DNA of 64,000 nt from Dehalogenimonas sp. WBC-2. Its GTDB lineage: Bacteria > Chloroflexota > Dehalococcoidia > Dehalococcoidales > Dehalococcoidaceae. Location: contig CP011392.1 of NCBI GenBank assembly GCA_001005265.1, positions 248,001 through 312,000 of the forward strand, read 5' to 3'. Of this stretch, positions 40,770-48,215 are shown one piece after another; positions within the stretch are counted from its first letter, which is position 1; each line of letters begins with the position of its first letter. The notes under the pieces are model-generated. The model searched no databases. It was not told where the DNA came from and saw only the letters and a program-made list of their open reading frames with translations. The position numbers were made by a program, and so were the translations under genes.

Positions 40770-42620
40770 ATGATAGAACCCTCCCTTGAGAGCGGCTATC
40801 CTCTGCTTGAGACTCTACATCACACCTTTGGCTTTCCGGCTTTTCGCCCCTTTCAGCGAGAGATAATCGAAGCCTCGTTAGGAGGCAAAGATGTATTTGC
40901 GCTGTTGCCGACCGGAGGTGGCAAATCTCTGTGCTTTCAATTACCTTCTTTGCTTCGAAAGGGACTGACGGTGGTAGTCTCTCCTCTAATCGCGCTGATG
41001 AAAGATCAGGTAGATCAGTTGCAAGCAGCGGGAGTGCCAGCCACGTTCCTCAACTCCTCCCTGAATGAAGCGGAGACACGATTGAGGCTGGCTGGCTTGC
41101 ACCGGGGCGAATGGCGTTTACTGTACGTCGCCCCGGAGAGGTTGATGACAGACGGTTGTCTTGAGAATTTAAACAAGTGGAAAGTATCCGCTATCGCTAT
41201 CGATGAGGCTCATTGCGTATCTGAATGGGGGCACGATTTCCGGCCGGAATATCGGCAATTATCCCGAATCAGAGAATATCTGCCCGATGTTTCGTTGCTT
41301 GCATTGACGGCGACGGCAACTGAGAGGGTTCGTGCGGATATTGTCAGACACCTGCGCTTGAGGGCACCGGATATTTTTATCGCCAGTTTTAACAGACCGA
41401 ATCTAACATATCGCGTATCACCCAAAAATGAAGCCATCAGGCAGATCGTCGATTTCGCCGAGAAACGCAAGCAAGAGAGCGGCATTGTTTATTGTGCTTC
41501 AAGGGCGACTACTGAACGGGTCGCGGATTCTCTGACGCGCAAAGGTTTCGCCGCCCGTCCTTATCATGCAGGATTGAGTGCAGCCGACCGAAGCCGCAAC
41601 CAGGAATTGTTCATGCGCGATGAAGTAAAAATCATGTGCGCAACTATCGCTTTCGGTATGGGCATTGATAAACCTAACGTCAGGTGGGTTATTCATCATG
41701 ATCTACCTAAAAACATAGAAGGCTATTATCAGGAAACCGGGCGGGCAGGACGCGATGGATTGCCTAGCGATTGCCTGCTGCTTTTCAGCAGCGGCGATGC
41801 AGCCAAACAGACACATTTCATTGAGGAGATGTCCGATGAACTCGAACGTAATATCGCCCGGAGCCAGCTCAGACAGATGTTACATTACGCAGAAGGGGCA
41901 GCCTGCCGGAGGCGTGGACTTTTGGAATATTTCAACGAAGAAGTCTCTGGCGATAATTGCGGCGGTTGTGATAACTGCCTCGAACCCCGCGAATCTTATG
42001 ACGGCACGGTCATCGCCCAGAAATTTCTTTCAAGCATCTTTCGAATCAATCTAGCTGGAAGCCACGGCGTGGGACTGAACCATATTGTTGAAATCTTGAC
42101 CGGAGCCAAAACGGAAAAAATCCGCCGCTCAGGACACGATAAACTGTCAACTTATGGCATAGGAAGTGAATTACCACGACCGCAGTGGGCAGCCGTAGGC
42201 CGGGAATTGATACGCCTTGGTTACATCAACCAAAGCGGAGGAGAGTTTCCGATACTCGTACTGACAGAGACGGGGAAGGAAACTCTGCTATCGCGCCGTC
42301 CAATCACCCTCATGAGGCCCATGGAGATATCGAAAACGTCAAGACCCATCCGTAGGGAAGGTGAAGTTGATTGCGACGACGCGCTATTCAACCGTTTGAG
42401 GACGTTGCGCAAAAAGATTGCGGATGAGCGTGGGGTTCCGGCATACGTCATCTTCGGTGATAAAACTCTTCGTCATCTTGCCCGCGAATATCCGATCAGG
42501 ATCGAGAAGATGAATGGAATATTCGGAATCGGTGAAATTAAGCGTGCCGAATTTGGGGCCGTGTTCGCGGCAGAAATAGCAGACTACCTTGAATCGCACC
42601 CGCGACAGAGTTTCGATTGA
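40770..42620 (+). CDS. recQ: ATP-dependent DNA helicase RecQ
   Basis: The 616-residue helicase unwinds DNA in the 3'-5' direction in repair. It has a Walker A (LPTGGGKSLCFQLP), a DEAH box (AIDEAHCVSEWGHDFRPEY), motif VI (QETGRAGRDGLPSDCLLLFS), a zinc-binding region (CRRRGLLEYFNEE, then CGGCDNCLEP), an RQC domain (about 405-510) and a C-terminal HRDC domain (about 535-610). The start has only a weak ribosome binding site. Confidence 0.95.
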   Translation: MIEPSLESGYPLLETLHHTFGFPAFRPFQREIIEASLGGKDVFALLPTGGGKSLCFQLPSLLRKGLTVVVSPLIALMKDQVDQLQAAGVPATFLNSSLNEAETRLRLAGLHRGEWRLLYVAPERLMTDGCLENLNKWKVSAIAIDEAHCVSEWGHDFRPEYRQLSRIREYLPDVSLLALTATATERVRADIVRHLRLRAPDIFIASFNRPNLTYRVSPKNEAIRQIVDFAEKRKQESGIVYCASRATTERVADSLTRKGFAARPYHAGLSAADRSRNQELFMRDEVKIMCATIAFGMGIDKPNVRWVIHHDLPKNIEGYYQETGRAGRDGLPSDCLLLFSSGDAAKQTHFIEEMSDELERNIARSQLRQMLHYAEGAACRRRGLLEYFNEEVSGDNCGGCDNCLEPRESYDGTVIAQKFLSSIFRINLAGSHGVGLNHIVEILTGAKTEKIRRSGHDKLSTYGIGSELPRPQWAAVGRELIRLGYINQSGGEFPILVLTETGKETLLSRRPITLMRPMEISKTSRPIRREGEVDCDDALFNRLRTLRKKIADERGVPAYVIFGDKTLRHLAREYPIRIEKMNGIFGIGEIKRAEFGAVFAAEIADYLESHPRQSFD

Positions 42621-42659
42621 CGCCTTGACGTTCGCATCTGCCACGCCTACAATCGAATT

Positions 42660-43994
42660 ATGAGTAAATACGATGTAGTTATTATCGGCGGCGGCCCGGC
42701 GGGTTTGTTTGCCGCGCTTGAATTGGTAACAGATAAAGCACTCAGGATTATCCTGCTGGAAAAAGGCCGGGATATCGACGAACGTTCGAACATCGTTTCC
42801 GGACTGGGCGGCGCCGGCGCTTTTTCTGATGGCAAGCTGACCTTATCATCCAAAGCTGGTGGACACCTGGCTGAATATGTCGGTGAAACGGCGGCTGAAG
42901 ATCTCATAAGGTACGTTGATAAATTGTGGCTGGACTTCGGAGCGCCGGAAAAGATATACGGGATGGGTGAGGGGGTGGCGGACATAGAACGCCGTGCTTC
43001 TCTGGCCGGATTGCGGCTGGTGCCGCTGCCGGTACGCCATTTGGGGACAGAAAGATGTCCGGCAGTGCTGCGGGCCATAAGGGACCATCTCCAAAAACGG
43101 ATTGAGATACGGGTGAATACCGCTGCTAAGCAAATTATCGCTTCCGAAGGAAAGGTTATCGGTGTCGAGACAGCCGAAGGCGAGGTCATCGAATCCGAGA
43201 CCGTTATCGTAGCGCCGGGGCGGGAAGGGTCTGATTGGCTGCTGAAACAGGCGCGAGCCCTCGGCCTGTCGCTGGCGACAAATCCGGTGGACGTCGGGGT
43301 ACGCGTTGAATTACCTAATGCTGTCCTGGAGAGCCTGACCAGCGTGCTTTATGAGGCCAAATTGGAATTCCTGTCAAAAAGCTTCGATGACCGCATCCGG
43401 ACGTTCTGCATGTGTCCCCAAGGCACTGTTGTAAAAGAAACCACCGGCGGCGACGATCCTGTTATCACGGTCAATGGTCAAAGTTTCGCCAGTCATGACA
43501 GCCCTAACACCAACTTCGCATTACTAGTGAGCACCCAGTTCACCGAGCCTTTCAAAGAACCGATCGAATATGGAAAATACATCGCCAGGTTGGCCAATAT
43601 TCTAAGCGGCGGCGTGCTGGTGCAGCGCTTGGGCGACCTCAAGAAAGGCCGCCGTTCGACGCCGGAGCGTATCGCTCGAGGACTGGTGCGCCCCACCCTG
43701 GCCGATGCCACACCGGGCGACCTGTCTTTCGTGGTGCCTTACCGGCATTTGACCGGACTTTTGGAAATGCTGGACGCTATGGATAAACTTTCTCCGGGTG
43801 TAGCTTCTGAACATACTCTACTCTACGGTGTCGAAGTAAAGTTTTATTCCAGCCGCCCAAAGCTTTCATCCGGTTTCGAGACGGAGTTGGCGGGGTTGTT
43901 CGCCATCGGGGACGGGGCGGGGATAAGTCGGGGACTGATACAGGCGAGTGCGTGTGGGGTGGTGGCGGCGCGGGAGATATTGCGTAAACGCTAA
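42660..43994 (+). CDS. FAD-dependent dehydrogenase (COG2509 type)
   Basis: The 444-residue protein has a Rossmann FAD motif (VVIIGGGPAGLFAALEL) at the N-terminus, a SGLGGAGAFSDGKL loop and a C-terminal GLFAIGDGAGISRGLIQASACGVVAA segment, which closes the FAD site. These are the marks of COG2509 dehydrogenases. The substrate is not known. It begins 39 bases after recQ. A strong bidirectional terminator separates it from the convergent MerR gene. Confidence 0.85.
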   Translation: MSKYDVVIIGGGPAGLFAALELVTDKALRIILLEKGRDIDERSNIVSGLGGAGAFSDGKLTLSSKAGGHLAEYVGETAAEDLIRYVDKLWLDFGAPEKIYGMGEGVADIERRASLAGLRLVPLPVRHLGTERCPAVLRAIRDHLQKRIEIRVNTAAKQIIASEGKVIGVETAEGEVIESETVIVAPGREGSDWLLKQARALGLSLATNPVDVGVRVELPNAVLESLTSVLYEAKLEFLSKSFDDRIRTFCMCPQGTVVKETTGGDDPVITVNGQSFASHDSPNTNFALLVSTQFTEPFKEPIEYGKYIARLANILSGGVLVQRLGDLKKGRRSTPERIARGLVRPTLADATPGDLSFVVPYRHLTGLLEMLDAMDKLSPGVASEHTLLYGVEVKFYSSRPKLSSGFETELAGLFAIGDGAGISRGLIQASACGVVAAREILRKR

Positions 43995-44014
43995 ACACAA
44001 CTCGTTTATAAAGA

Positions 44015-44041
44015 AATGGGGGCTAGTTTAGCCCCCATTTT
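44015..44041. terminator. Bidirectional intrinsic terminator
   Basis: AAATGGGGGCTA and TAGCCCCCATTT form a perfect 12-bp stem with a 3-base loop between two convergent genes. A TTTTA run follows, and A-rich sequence precedes it. Confidence 0.8.
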
Positions 44042-44062
44042 AGTTATCTGCTGAATAACCGG

Positions 44063-44824
44063 TTATTTTTTACGGCATGCACAGTAGTGCTCGATAGCTC
44101 TGGTCATAAAACCCGGCATGTCTTCATGGTAATTGTGGTAGAAGGCGACAAAGCGATCGTCGGCGGAGTACGTCTGCCCGAGCCCAAGAATCATCTCATC
44201 GGTGTAGTGGCTAAAGTTCTCCATGAGCTCCCGCCACCGGGCGATACGCGTCTGAACCTCGGCGCATTTAGGCCCTTTTGGCATATCGGCAACGATAGCG
44301 CGGTAGATGTTATCGAACTCTGCCTGGACTACGGTCATCTTCTCTTTGCCCATGGCCATGACCCTGGCTTCAGAGTCGGCGACGGTCTTTTCACCGTATT
44401 TTTCGCGGGCTTCCCGGCGCATGCTTTCTACTTCTTCATCGCTGAAGCCTTTATAGTAGTCTTTGATTTCCATTTCCCGTTCTCCTTTGAGTTTGGCGAT
44501 AGTTGTGTCCACAGTGTTCAGCAGCTTATTCAGGCGTTCGGCTTTTTTCTCCAGCAGTTTGCGATGTGATTCAAGCGCCGCCAGAGTGTTGAATCCGGGG
44601 TTTTCCATAACGCGGTGGATCCCAGACAGTTCCAGTCCCAGTTCCCGGTAGAACAGTATCTGTTGTAGCCTCAATGCTGCCGTTTCATCATAGCGACGGT
44701 ATCCGGCGACTGAATAAGAATCTGGTTTTAAGAGCCCGATCTTGTCGTAGTATTGAAGCGTGCGCACGCTCACTCCAGACAGACGGGCTAACTCGCCGGT
44801 AGCGTAGGTGATGTTCTGGGTCAA
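44063..44824 (-). CDS. MerR-family regulator, TipA-like
   Basis: The 253-residue protein has a MerR HTH (about 5-75, with YATGELARLSGVSVRTLQYYDKIGLLKPD), a coiled-coil linker (HRKLLEKKAERLNKLLNTVDTTI) and a TipAS antibiotic-binding domain (about 125-250, with ALGQTY-like GLGQTYSADDRFVAFYHNYHEDMPGFMTRAIEHY). TipA proteins bind thiopeptide-type drugs and activate transcription. A TTG start is used with AAAGGAG 6 bases upstream. Its own promoter has the MerR geometry, so it is probably autoregulated. Confidence 0.92.
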   Translation of the reverse strand: MTQNITYATGELARLSGVSVRTLQYYDKIGLLKPDSYSVAGYRRYDETAALRLQQILFYRELGLELSGIHRVMENPGFNTLAALESHRKLLEKKAERLNKLLNTVDTTIAKLKGEREMEIKDYYKGFSDEEVESMRREAREKYGEKTVADSEARVMAMGKEKMTVVQAEFDNIYRAIVADMPKGPKCAEVQTRIARWRELMENFSHYTDEMILGLGQTYSADDRFVAFYHNYHEDMPGFMTRAIEHYCACRKK

Positions 44825-44853
44825 TACTCACTCCTTTATCGATTGATAAGAGG

Positions 44854-44884
44854 AGTATAAACTATGACGTTAAGTCATAGTCAA
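44854..44884 (-). promoter_or_regulatory. MerR-type promoter with 19-bp spacer and dyad
   Basis: On the minus strand TTGACT (44879-44884) and TATACT (44854-44859) are 19 bases apart. A perfect 8-bp dyad lies across the spacer (ACTATGAC at 44861-44868 and GTCATAGT at 44874-44881, with a 5-base centre). Overlong spacers with a central dyad are the hallmark of MerR-activated promoters. The TipA-like gene starts 30 bases downstream. Confidence 0.85.
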
Positions 44885-44898
44885 GGGGGAAAACAGGA

Positions 44899-45300
44899 TT
44901 ATTTTGCGTCGAGGGCCTGGTTGGCCAGGGCATCGGCGTCACGGTTGCGCTCGCGGGGGACGTAGCGGTATTTTACGCTTTTGAACTTGGTTTCCAGTGC
45001 CTTTACTTGAGCATATAGCGGTGCCAGGGCGGCATTTTTCACCCGATACTGGCCGTTAAGCTGTTTGACTACCAGTTCAGAATCAGCGTTGAGCAAGAGT
45101 TCGGTTGCGCCCAGTTTGAGGGCTTCTTCCAGAGCGGCGATTACGGCGGAATACTCTGCCTGGTTATTGGTCATGTGGCCGAGAGCGCGGCAGACCTGCT
45201 TCACCACCTGCCCGGTGGGGGTTTTAATGATGACGCCGAGTGAAGAGGCACCGGGGTTGCCGCGGCAGGCGCCGTCGGAGTTGGCGATAAGTTGAGTCAA
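44899..45300 (-). CDS. Ribonuclease HI-like protein
   Basis: The 133-residue protein has the RNase H fold: SDGACRGNPGASSLGVII with the first Asp, NNQAEYSAVIAALEEAL with the Glu, LLLNADSELVVKQLNG with an Asp, and NRDADALANQAL with the last Asp. It removes RNA from RNA-DNA hybrids. It starts at a TTG just after the upstream gene's stop (GGAG about 10 bases before) and is probably co-transcribed with the coiled-coil zinc-ribbon gene. Confidence 0.92.
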   Translation of the reverse strand: MTQLIANSDGACRGNPGASSLGVIIKTPTGQVVKQVCRALGHMTNNQAEYSAVIAALEEALKLGATELLLNADSELVVKQLNGQYRVKNAALAPLYAQVKALETKFKSVKYRYVPRERNRDADALANQALDAK

Positions 45301-45306
45301 AATTAT

Positions 45307-45999
45307 TTACTCCAGAAATAAGATACGGTTGCAGGATGGGCAGTGGACCGCCTCACCGGAGCGGGCGCGGTGCAACCAGGCGGTGGTTACGGCAATGCCG
45401 CAGCCACGGCAGATACCCTGCTCAACTTTAGCCACGGCGCGGCCTTTTTGTTTTTTGAGCCATTCATAATCAGCGGCAATTGGAATCGGGATCTGTTCAA
45501 TCAGGGTAGTGTGACGGCTGGCAAGGTCGGCAAGTTCGTTGGTATGAGTAATCAGTTGTGCTCCGAGATCTTTGCGGTGAATTTCCAGGGTTTCTTTATG
45601 CCGCTGCAAGGCCGTTTCGGCGGCGTCGATGGAATCTTCGGTAGACTCAATTTTCTCCATGAGTTCCAAAGCCTTTTCCTCATGTGGGACACGGTGGCCT
45701 TTAAGCAGTTCAATGTCTTTTTGCAGTGCCGTGAGCTCTTTAGGGTTGCTGACCCGGCCGCTGTATAGCTTTTCTTCATGGAGTTTGATGCGGGCGCTGA
45801 GATCATCCGACTGGGCGGATACTTCCCGCAGTTCATGGCGCAAGGCATCAAGTGCGGATTCTTTATCGCTGATGACACGTCGCTCGGCAACAAGAGGGTC
45901 AGCGGCCAGTTCAGCCTTAACGGCGGCAACACACACACGGGTGGCCTCAATGGCGATATCAGTTTCCTGGAGTTGGTAAAGTAACCTGGTTAAACTCAT
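45307..45999 (-). CDS. Coiled-coil zinc-ribbon protein (COG1579 type)
   Basis: The 230-residue protein consists of a long coiled coil (about 30-175, with LRHELREVSAQSDDLSARIKLHEEKLYSGRVSNPKELTALQKDI). It ends in a zinc ribbon (CRGCGIAVTTAWL...VHCPSCNRILFLE). COG1579 proteins are found next to RNase HI and rRNA-related genes in many bacteria, and they are thought to act on nucleic acid. The SGRVSNPKELTALQKDIE motif is conserved in the family. It lies 6 bases before the RNase HI gene. Confidence 0.87.
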   Translation of the reverse strand: MSLTRLLYQLQETDIAIEATRVCVAAVKAELAADPLVAERRVISDKESALDALRHELREVSAQSDDLSARIKLHEEKLYSGRVSNPKELTALQKDIELLKGHRVPHEEKALELMEKIESTEDSIDAAETALQRHKETLEIHRKDLGAQLITHTNELADLASRHTTLIEQIPIPIAADYEWLKKQKGRAVAKVEQGICRGCGIAVTTAWLHRARSGEAVHCPSCNRILFLE

Positions 46000-46139
46000 C
46001 GGCTCATTGTAAGGGGACAGGGGGTAACAAGTCTAGCCTGATGCATCCAGCTAACCTATAGAAATGGTATGGATAGCTACTCGAACCTGTTGATTTCCTG
46101 ACGAGAAGCTCTTACACTAAGACCGTTCAGGTGGAAACA

Positions 46140-46841
46140 ATGAAGAAACTACTGCTTTTTTTGATATCAGCGGTGCTTGTGGTGTCACCTCTAAACGTGA
46201 CCATCTGTCATGCCAACTCCGGCCCGCCGCCGATGATCATTATAGTCGTGTCCGACGCCTCGGCGGATCTCAAGCTCAGTATCGGTGAGCAGCAGGGCGG
46301 AAGACGAGATAAACCACTGGCGAGCTATTTCCTGTTTTACCAATTTGATTTGATACCGGAAGATTTCAGCCTCCAGGTCAGTAGCGGCGGGCAGAACTTC
46401 AGCCTGCCAATAAACACCAATAAAACCTACAATAACTATTACCGGCTGGATTTGGAATCCAGAACGCTGACGCCTATGGAGTCATTACCGGGCACAACCA
46501 GCGTACCGCTGATGATGGTCATACTGACGCTGGTAATTGAGGGCGTGGTGTTTTTCCTGTTCGGTTTCAGACACAGGAGGTCATGGCTGATTTTCCTGGC
46601 GGTCAACTTAACTACCCAGATACTTCTTATCATGTGGCTCGGTCAGTACGCTTCATTCACCAGTTCCTATGATATTTTGACACTAATCTTTGGGGAAGTG
46701 TGGGTGTTCATCATTGAGCTGATCGCTTTCATGTTTTTACTCAAAGAACATGGCCGCTGGCGAAGAGCTTCTTACGTTATTTTGGCGAATTTCCTCAGTC
46801 TGATATTAGGCGGATATTTGATCTCGGTGTTTGCGATTTGA
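46140..46841 (+). CDS. Exported membrane protein of unknown function
   Basis: The 233-residue protein has a signal peptide (MKKLLLFLISAVLVVSPLNVTICHA) and an external domain rich in beta strands (about 30-120, with DLKLSIGEQQGG). Four helices follow (about 122-140, 146-165, 172-195 and 205-230). The start at 46140 is chosen for AGGTGG upstream rather than the GTG 9 bases earlier. I do not recognise a family. Confidence 0.65.
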   Translation: MKKLLLFLISAVLVVSPLNVTICHANSGPPPMIIIVVSDASADLKLSIGEQQGGRRDKPLASYFLFYQFDLIPEDFSLQVSSGGQNFSLPINTNKTYNNYYRLDLESRTLTPMESLPGTTSVPLMMVILTLVIEGVVFFLFGFRHRRSWLIFLAVNLTTQILLIMWLGQYASFTSSYDILTLIFGEVWVFIIELIAFMFLLKEHGRWRRASYVILANFLSLILGGYLISVFAI

Positions 46842-46864
46842 AGCTTCCTAAAGTGTATAAAATA

Positions 46865-46896
46865 AACGAGGGCGGGTCAAAAGGCCCGTCCTCGTT
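46865..46896 (+). terminator. Terminator after 46140 gene
   Basis: AACGAGGGCGGG and CCCGTCCTCGTT form a 12-bp stem with one mismatch and an 8-base loop. It lies 24 bases after the stop, followed by CAATAAG. It also faces the convergent pseudogene. Confidence 0.6.
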
Positions 46897-46920
46897 CAAT
46901 AAGCAGCAATGCTGACAGAA

Positions 46921-47180
46921 TCAGGAAGCAGTCCGGGTGAGGTAGGCGGTAACCCTGTCTACCTCTTTTAGACCGGATAACACCAAAGTAACATCTATCA
47001 AGCCTTTCTCATAAGGGTAATCGCCGTATCTGATGGTAGCATCCGGGGCGATGCCGCGCAGGTATTCACCCATGTATTTTATCAGGCTGATGCCAATCTC
47101 TTCCGGCGGTTGTCAAGGCGCACAAATTCATCCGCTATTCTGCCGCCGCATTGGCCTAAACCAATAACCATGAATTTCAT
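46921..47180 (-). pseudogene. FtsZ/tubulin-like gene with large internal deletion
   Basis: The start has an excellent ribosome binding site (GGAGGTG, 4 bases before the ATG) and encodes MKFMVIGLGQCGGRIADEF, the N-terminal nucleotide-binding motif of FtsZ/tubulin-like proteins. After about 25 codons the frame is lost. The next readable piece (EEIGISLIKYMGEYLRGIAP, then YPYEKGLIDVTLVLSGLKEVDRV) ends at a TGA at 46921. It resembles the C-terminal part of such a protein. Most of the GTPase body is missing. The junction is near 47113. Confidence 0.65.
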
Positions 47181-47303
47181 GTCACACCTCCTAGATTAAT
47201 CAATTGTAGTCGCTGGGTGAGCGATATACAATAGCCATGTTAAGTACTATTCTGACATCAGAACACTGCGACCTGGTGCGCCTTTTGGATTAGGGTCATC
47301 AGG

Positions 47304-47615
47304 TTAGGAAGGCAAGTCAGCGGGGTTGATGCGCCGGGTCTTTCCTTCCGGTTGTGGTGAGGCTGTTTGCTCTGATGCTATCAAAGGCAATAGTTGCTTT
47401 ATCCTTTTGGTGATAGATTCAATGTGTTCGATTGTCTTGACGATAGTGCCAGACAGCACCGGGGCATCAGTGGTGTCGGACCGAGACGCATGATCCTGAG
47501 TTTTAATCAGATTTTGAAGCAGCGTTTTCAGGGTAGCACTCTCCTGATCTAATTCAGCCGCTAATATCCGGACCTCGTCATAAGGCTCTTTGACGGACTG
47601 TTTCTGGTCTTCCAT
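47304..47615 (-). CDS. Small coiled-coil protein of unknown function
   Basis: The 103-residue protein starts MEDQKQSVKEPYDEV and consists mainly of helix with a possible coiled coil (AAELDQESATLKTLLQNLIKTQ and TIVKTIEHIESITKRIKQLLPL). The start at 47615 follows AAGGGGG at good spacing; an ATG 48 bases upstream has no signal. It follows the 47669 gene by 53 bases and is probably in the same operon. No family was recognised. Confidence 0.5.
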   Translation of the reverse strand: MEDQKQSVKEPYDEVRILAAELDQESATLKTLLQNLIKTQDHASRSDTTDAPVLSGTIVKTIEHIESITKRIKQLLPLIASEQTASPQPEGKTRRINPADLPS

Positions 47616-47668
47616 GATGGCCCCCTTCGGTTTTACAAAAACAACCGGGCGCTGGCCTGTCATTTAAG

Positions 47669-48043
47669 TTAATAGTGTTCCAAGTCCTCGCCGGGATTTT
47701 GCTCTGAGAAAGGTTTTTCATCAGAGCTTTCCTGTTCTCCGGGGTAAAGCGGTACCTGCTCCAGAAACTCTTCTATAACCCGGATGCCGAAATGGGAACT
47801 GCTGATATTATCAAGATTGCGCAGCCCCTGACGCGCCAGCCATGTATCCAGTTCAGCTTCGGTCTCAGCTACCGGGATGAAGGCTACCGCCCCGGTGTCG
47901 CCTTCCAGTCGCTCAAACCACTGCGTCCAGGCCCAGACGAAAGTGCGTCCCTCATCTGTATGCTGCGAGTTGGTGGAGTAAGCCACCGGAGTGGTGCCGC
48001 GGAAACGGTCTTCGGCAAATTGTTGAGTCAACGTAAACTCCAT
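47669..48043 (-). CDS. Small acidic protein of unknown function
   Basis: The 124-residue protein (MEFTLTQQFAEDRFRGTTPVAY, then FVWAWTQWFERLEGDTGAVAFIPV) has an alpha/beta-like first half and an acidic tail (EQESSDEKPFSEQNPGEDLEHY). The ribosome binding site is weak. It is probably the first gene of a pair with the coiled-coil gene downstream. I do not recognise it. Confidence 0.5.
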   Translation of the reverse strand: MEFTLTQQFAEDRFRGTTPVAYSTNSQHTDEGRTFVWAWTQWFERLEGDTGAVAFIPVAETEAELDTWLARQGLRNLDNISSSHFGIRVIEEFLEQVPLYPGEQESSDEKPFSEQNPGEDLEHY

Positions 48044-48167
48044 CTGGCATTAAACATCCTGTCTAATAATAAAGGTTGAAGACCGGATTGGCTATTAGTA
48101 GAAACACCTAATTTAATGTGACAGGCTGCGTATCTCATAACCCATGGCCTTTTTGGGACAGACACAA

Positions 48168-48197
48168 AAGAAGCCCCCTCATAGGAGGGGGCTTCTT
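48168..48197 (-). terminator. Intrinsic terminator of the Ig-repeat surface gene
   Basis: AAGAAGCCCCCTC and its exact complement form a 13-bp stem with an ATAG loop. On the minus strand it is followed by TTTGTG after CTTCTT. It lies 18 bases after the stop of the 48216 gene. Confidence 0.8.
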
Positions 48198-48215
48198 AAA
48201 CTGGTTAAAAAAACG

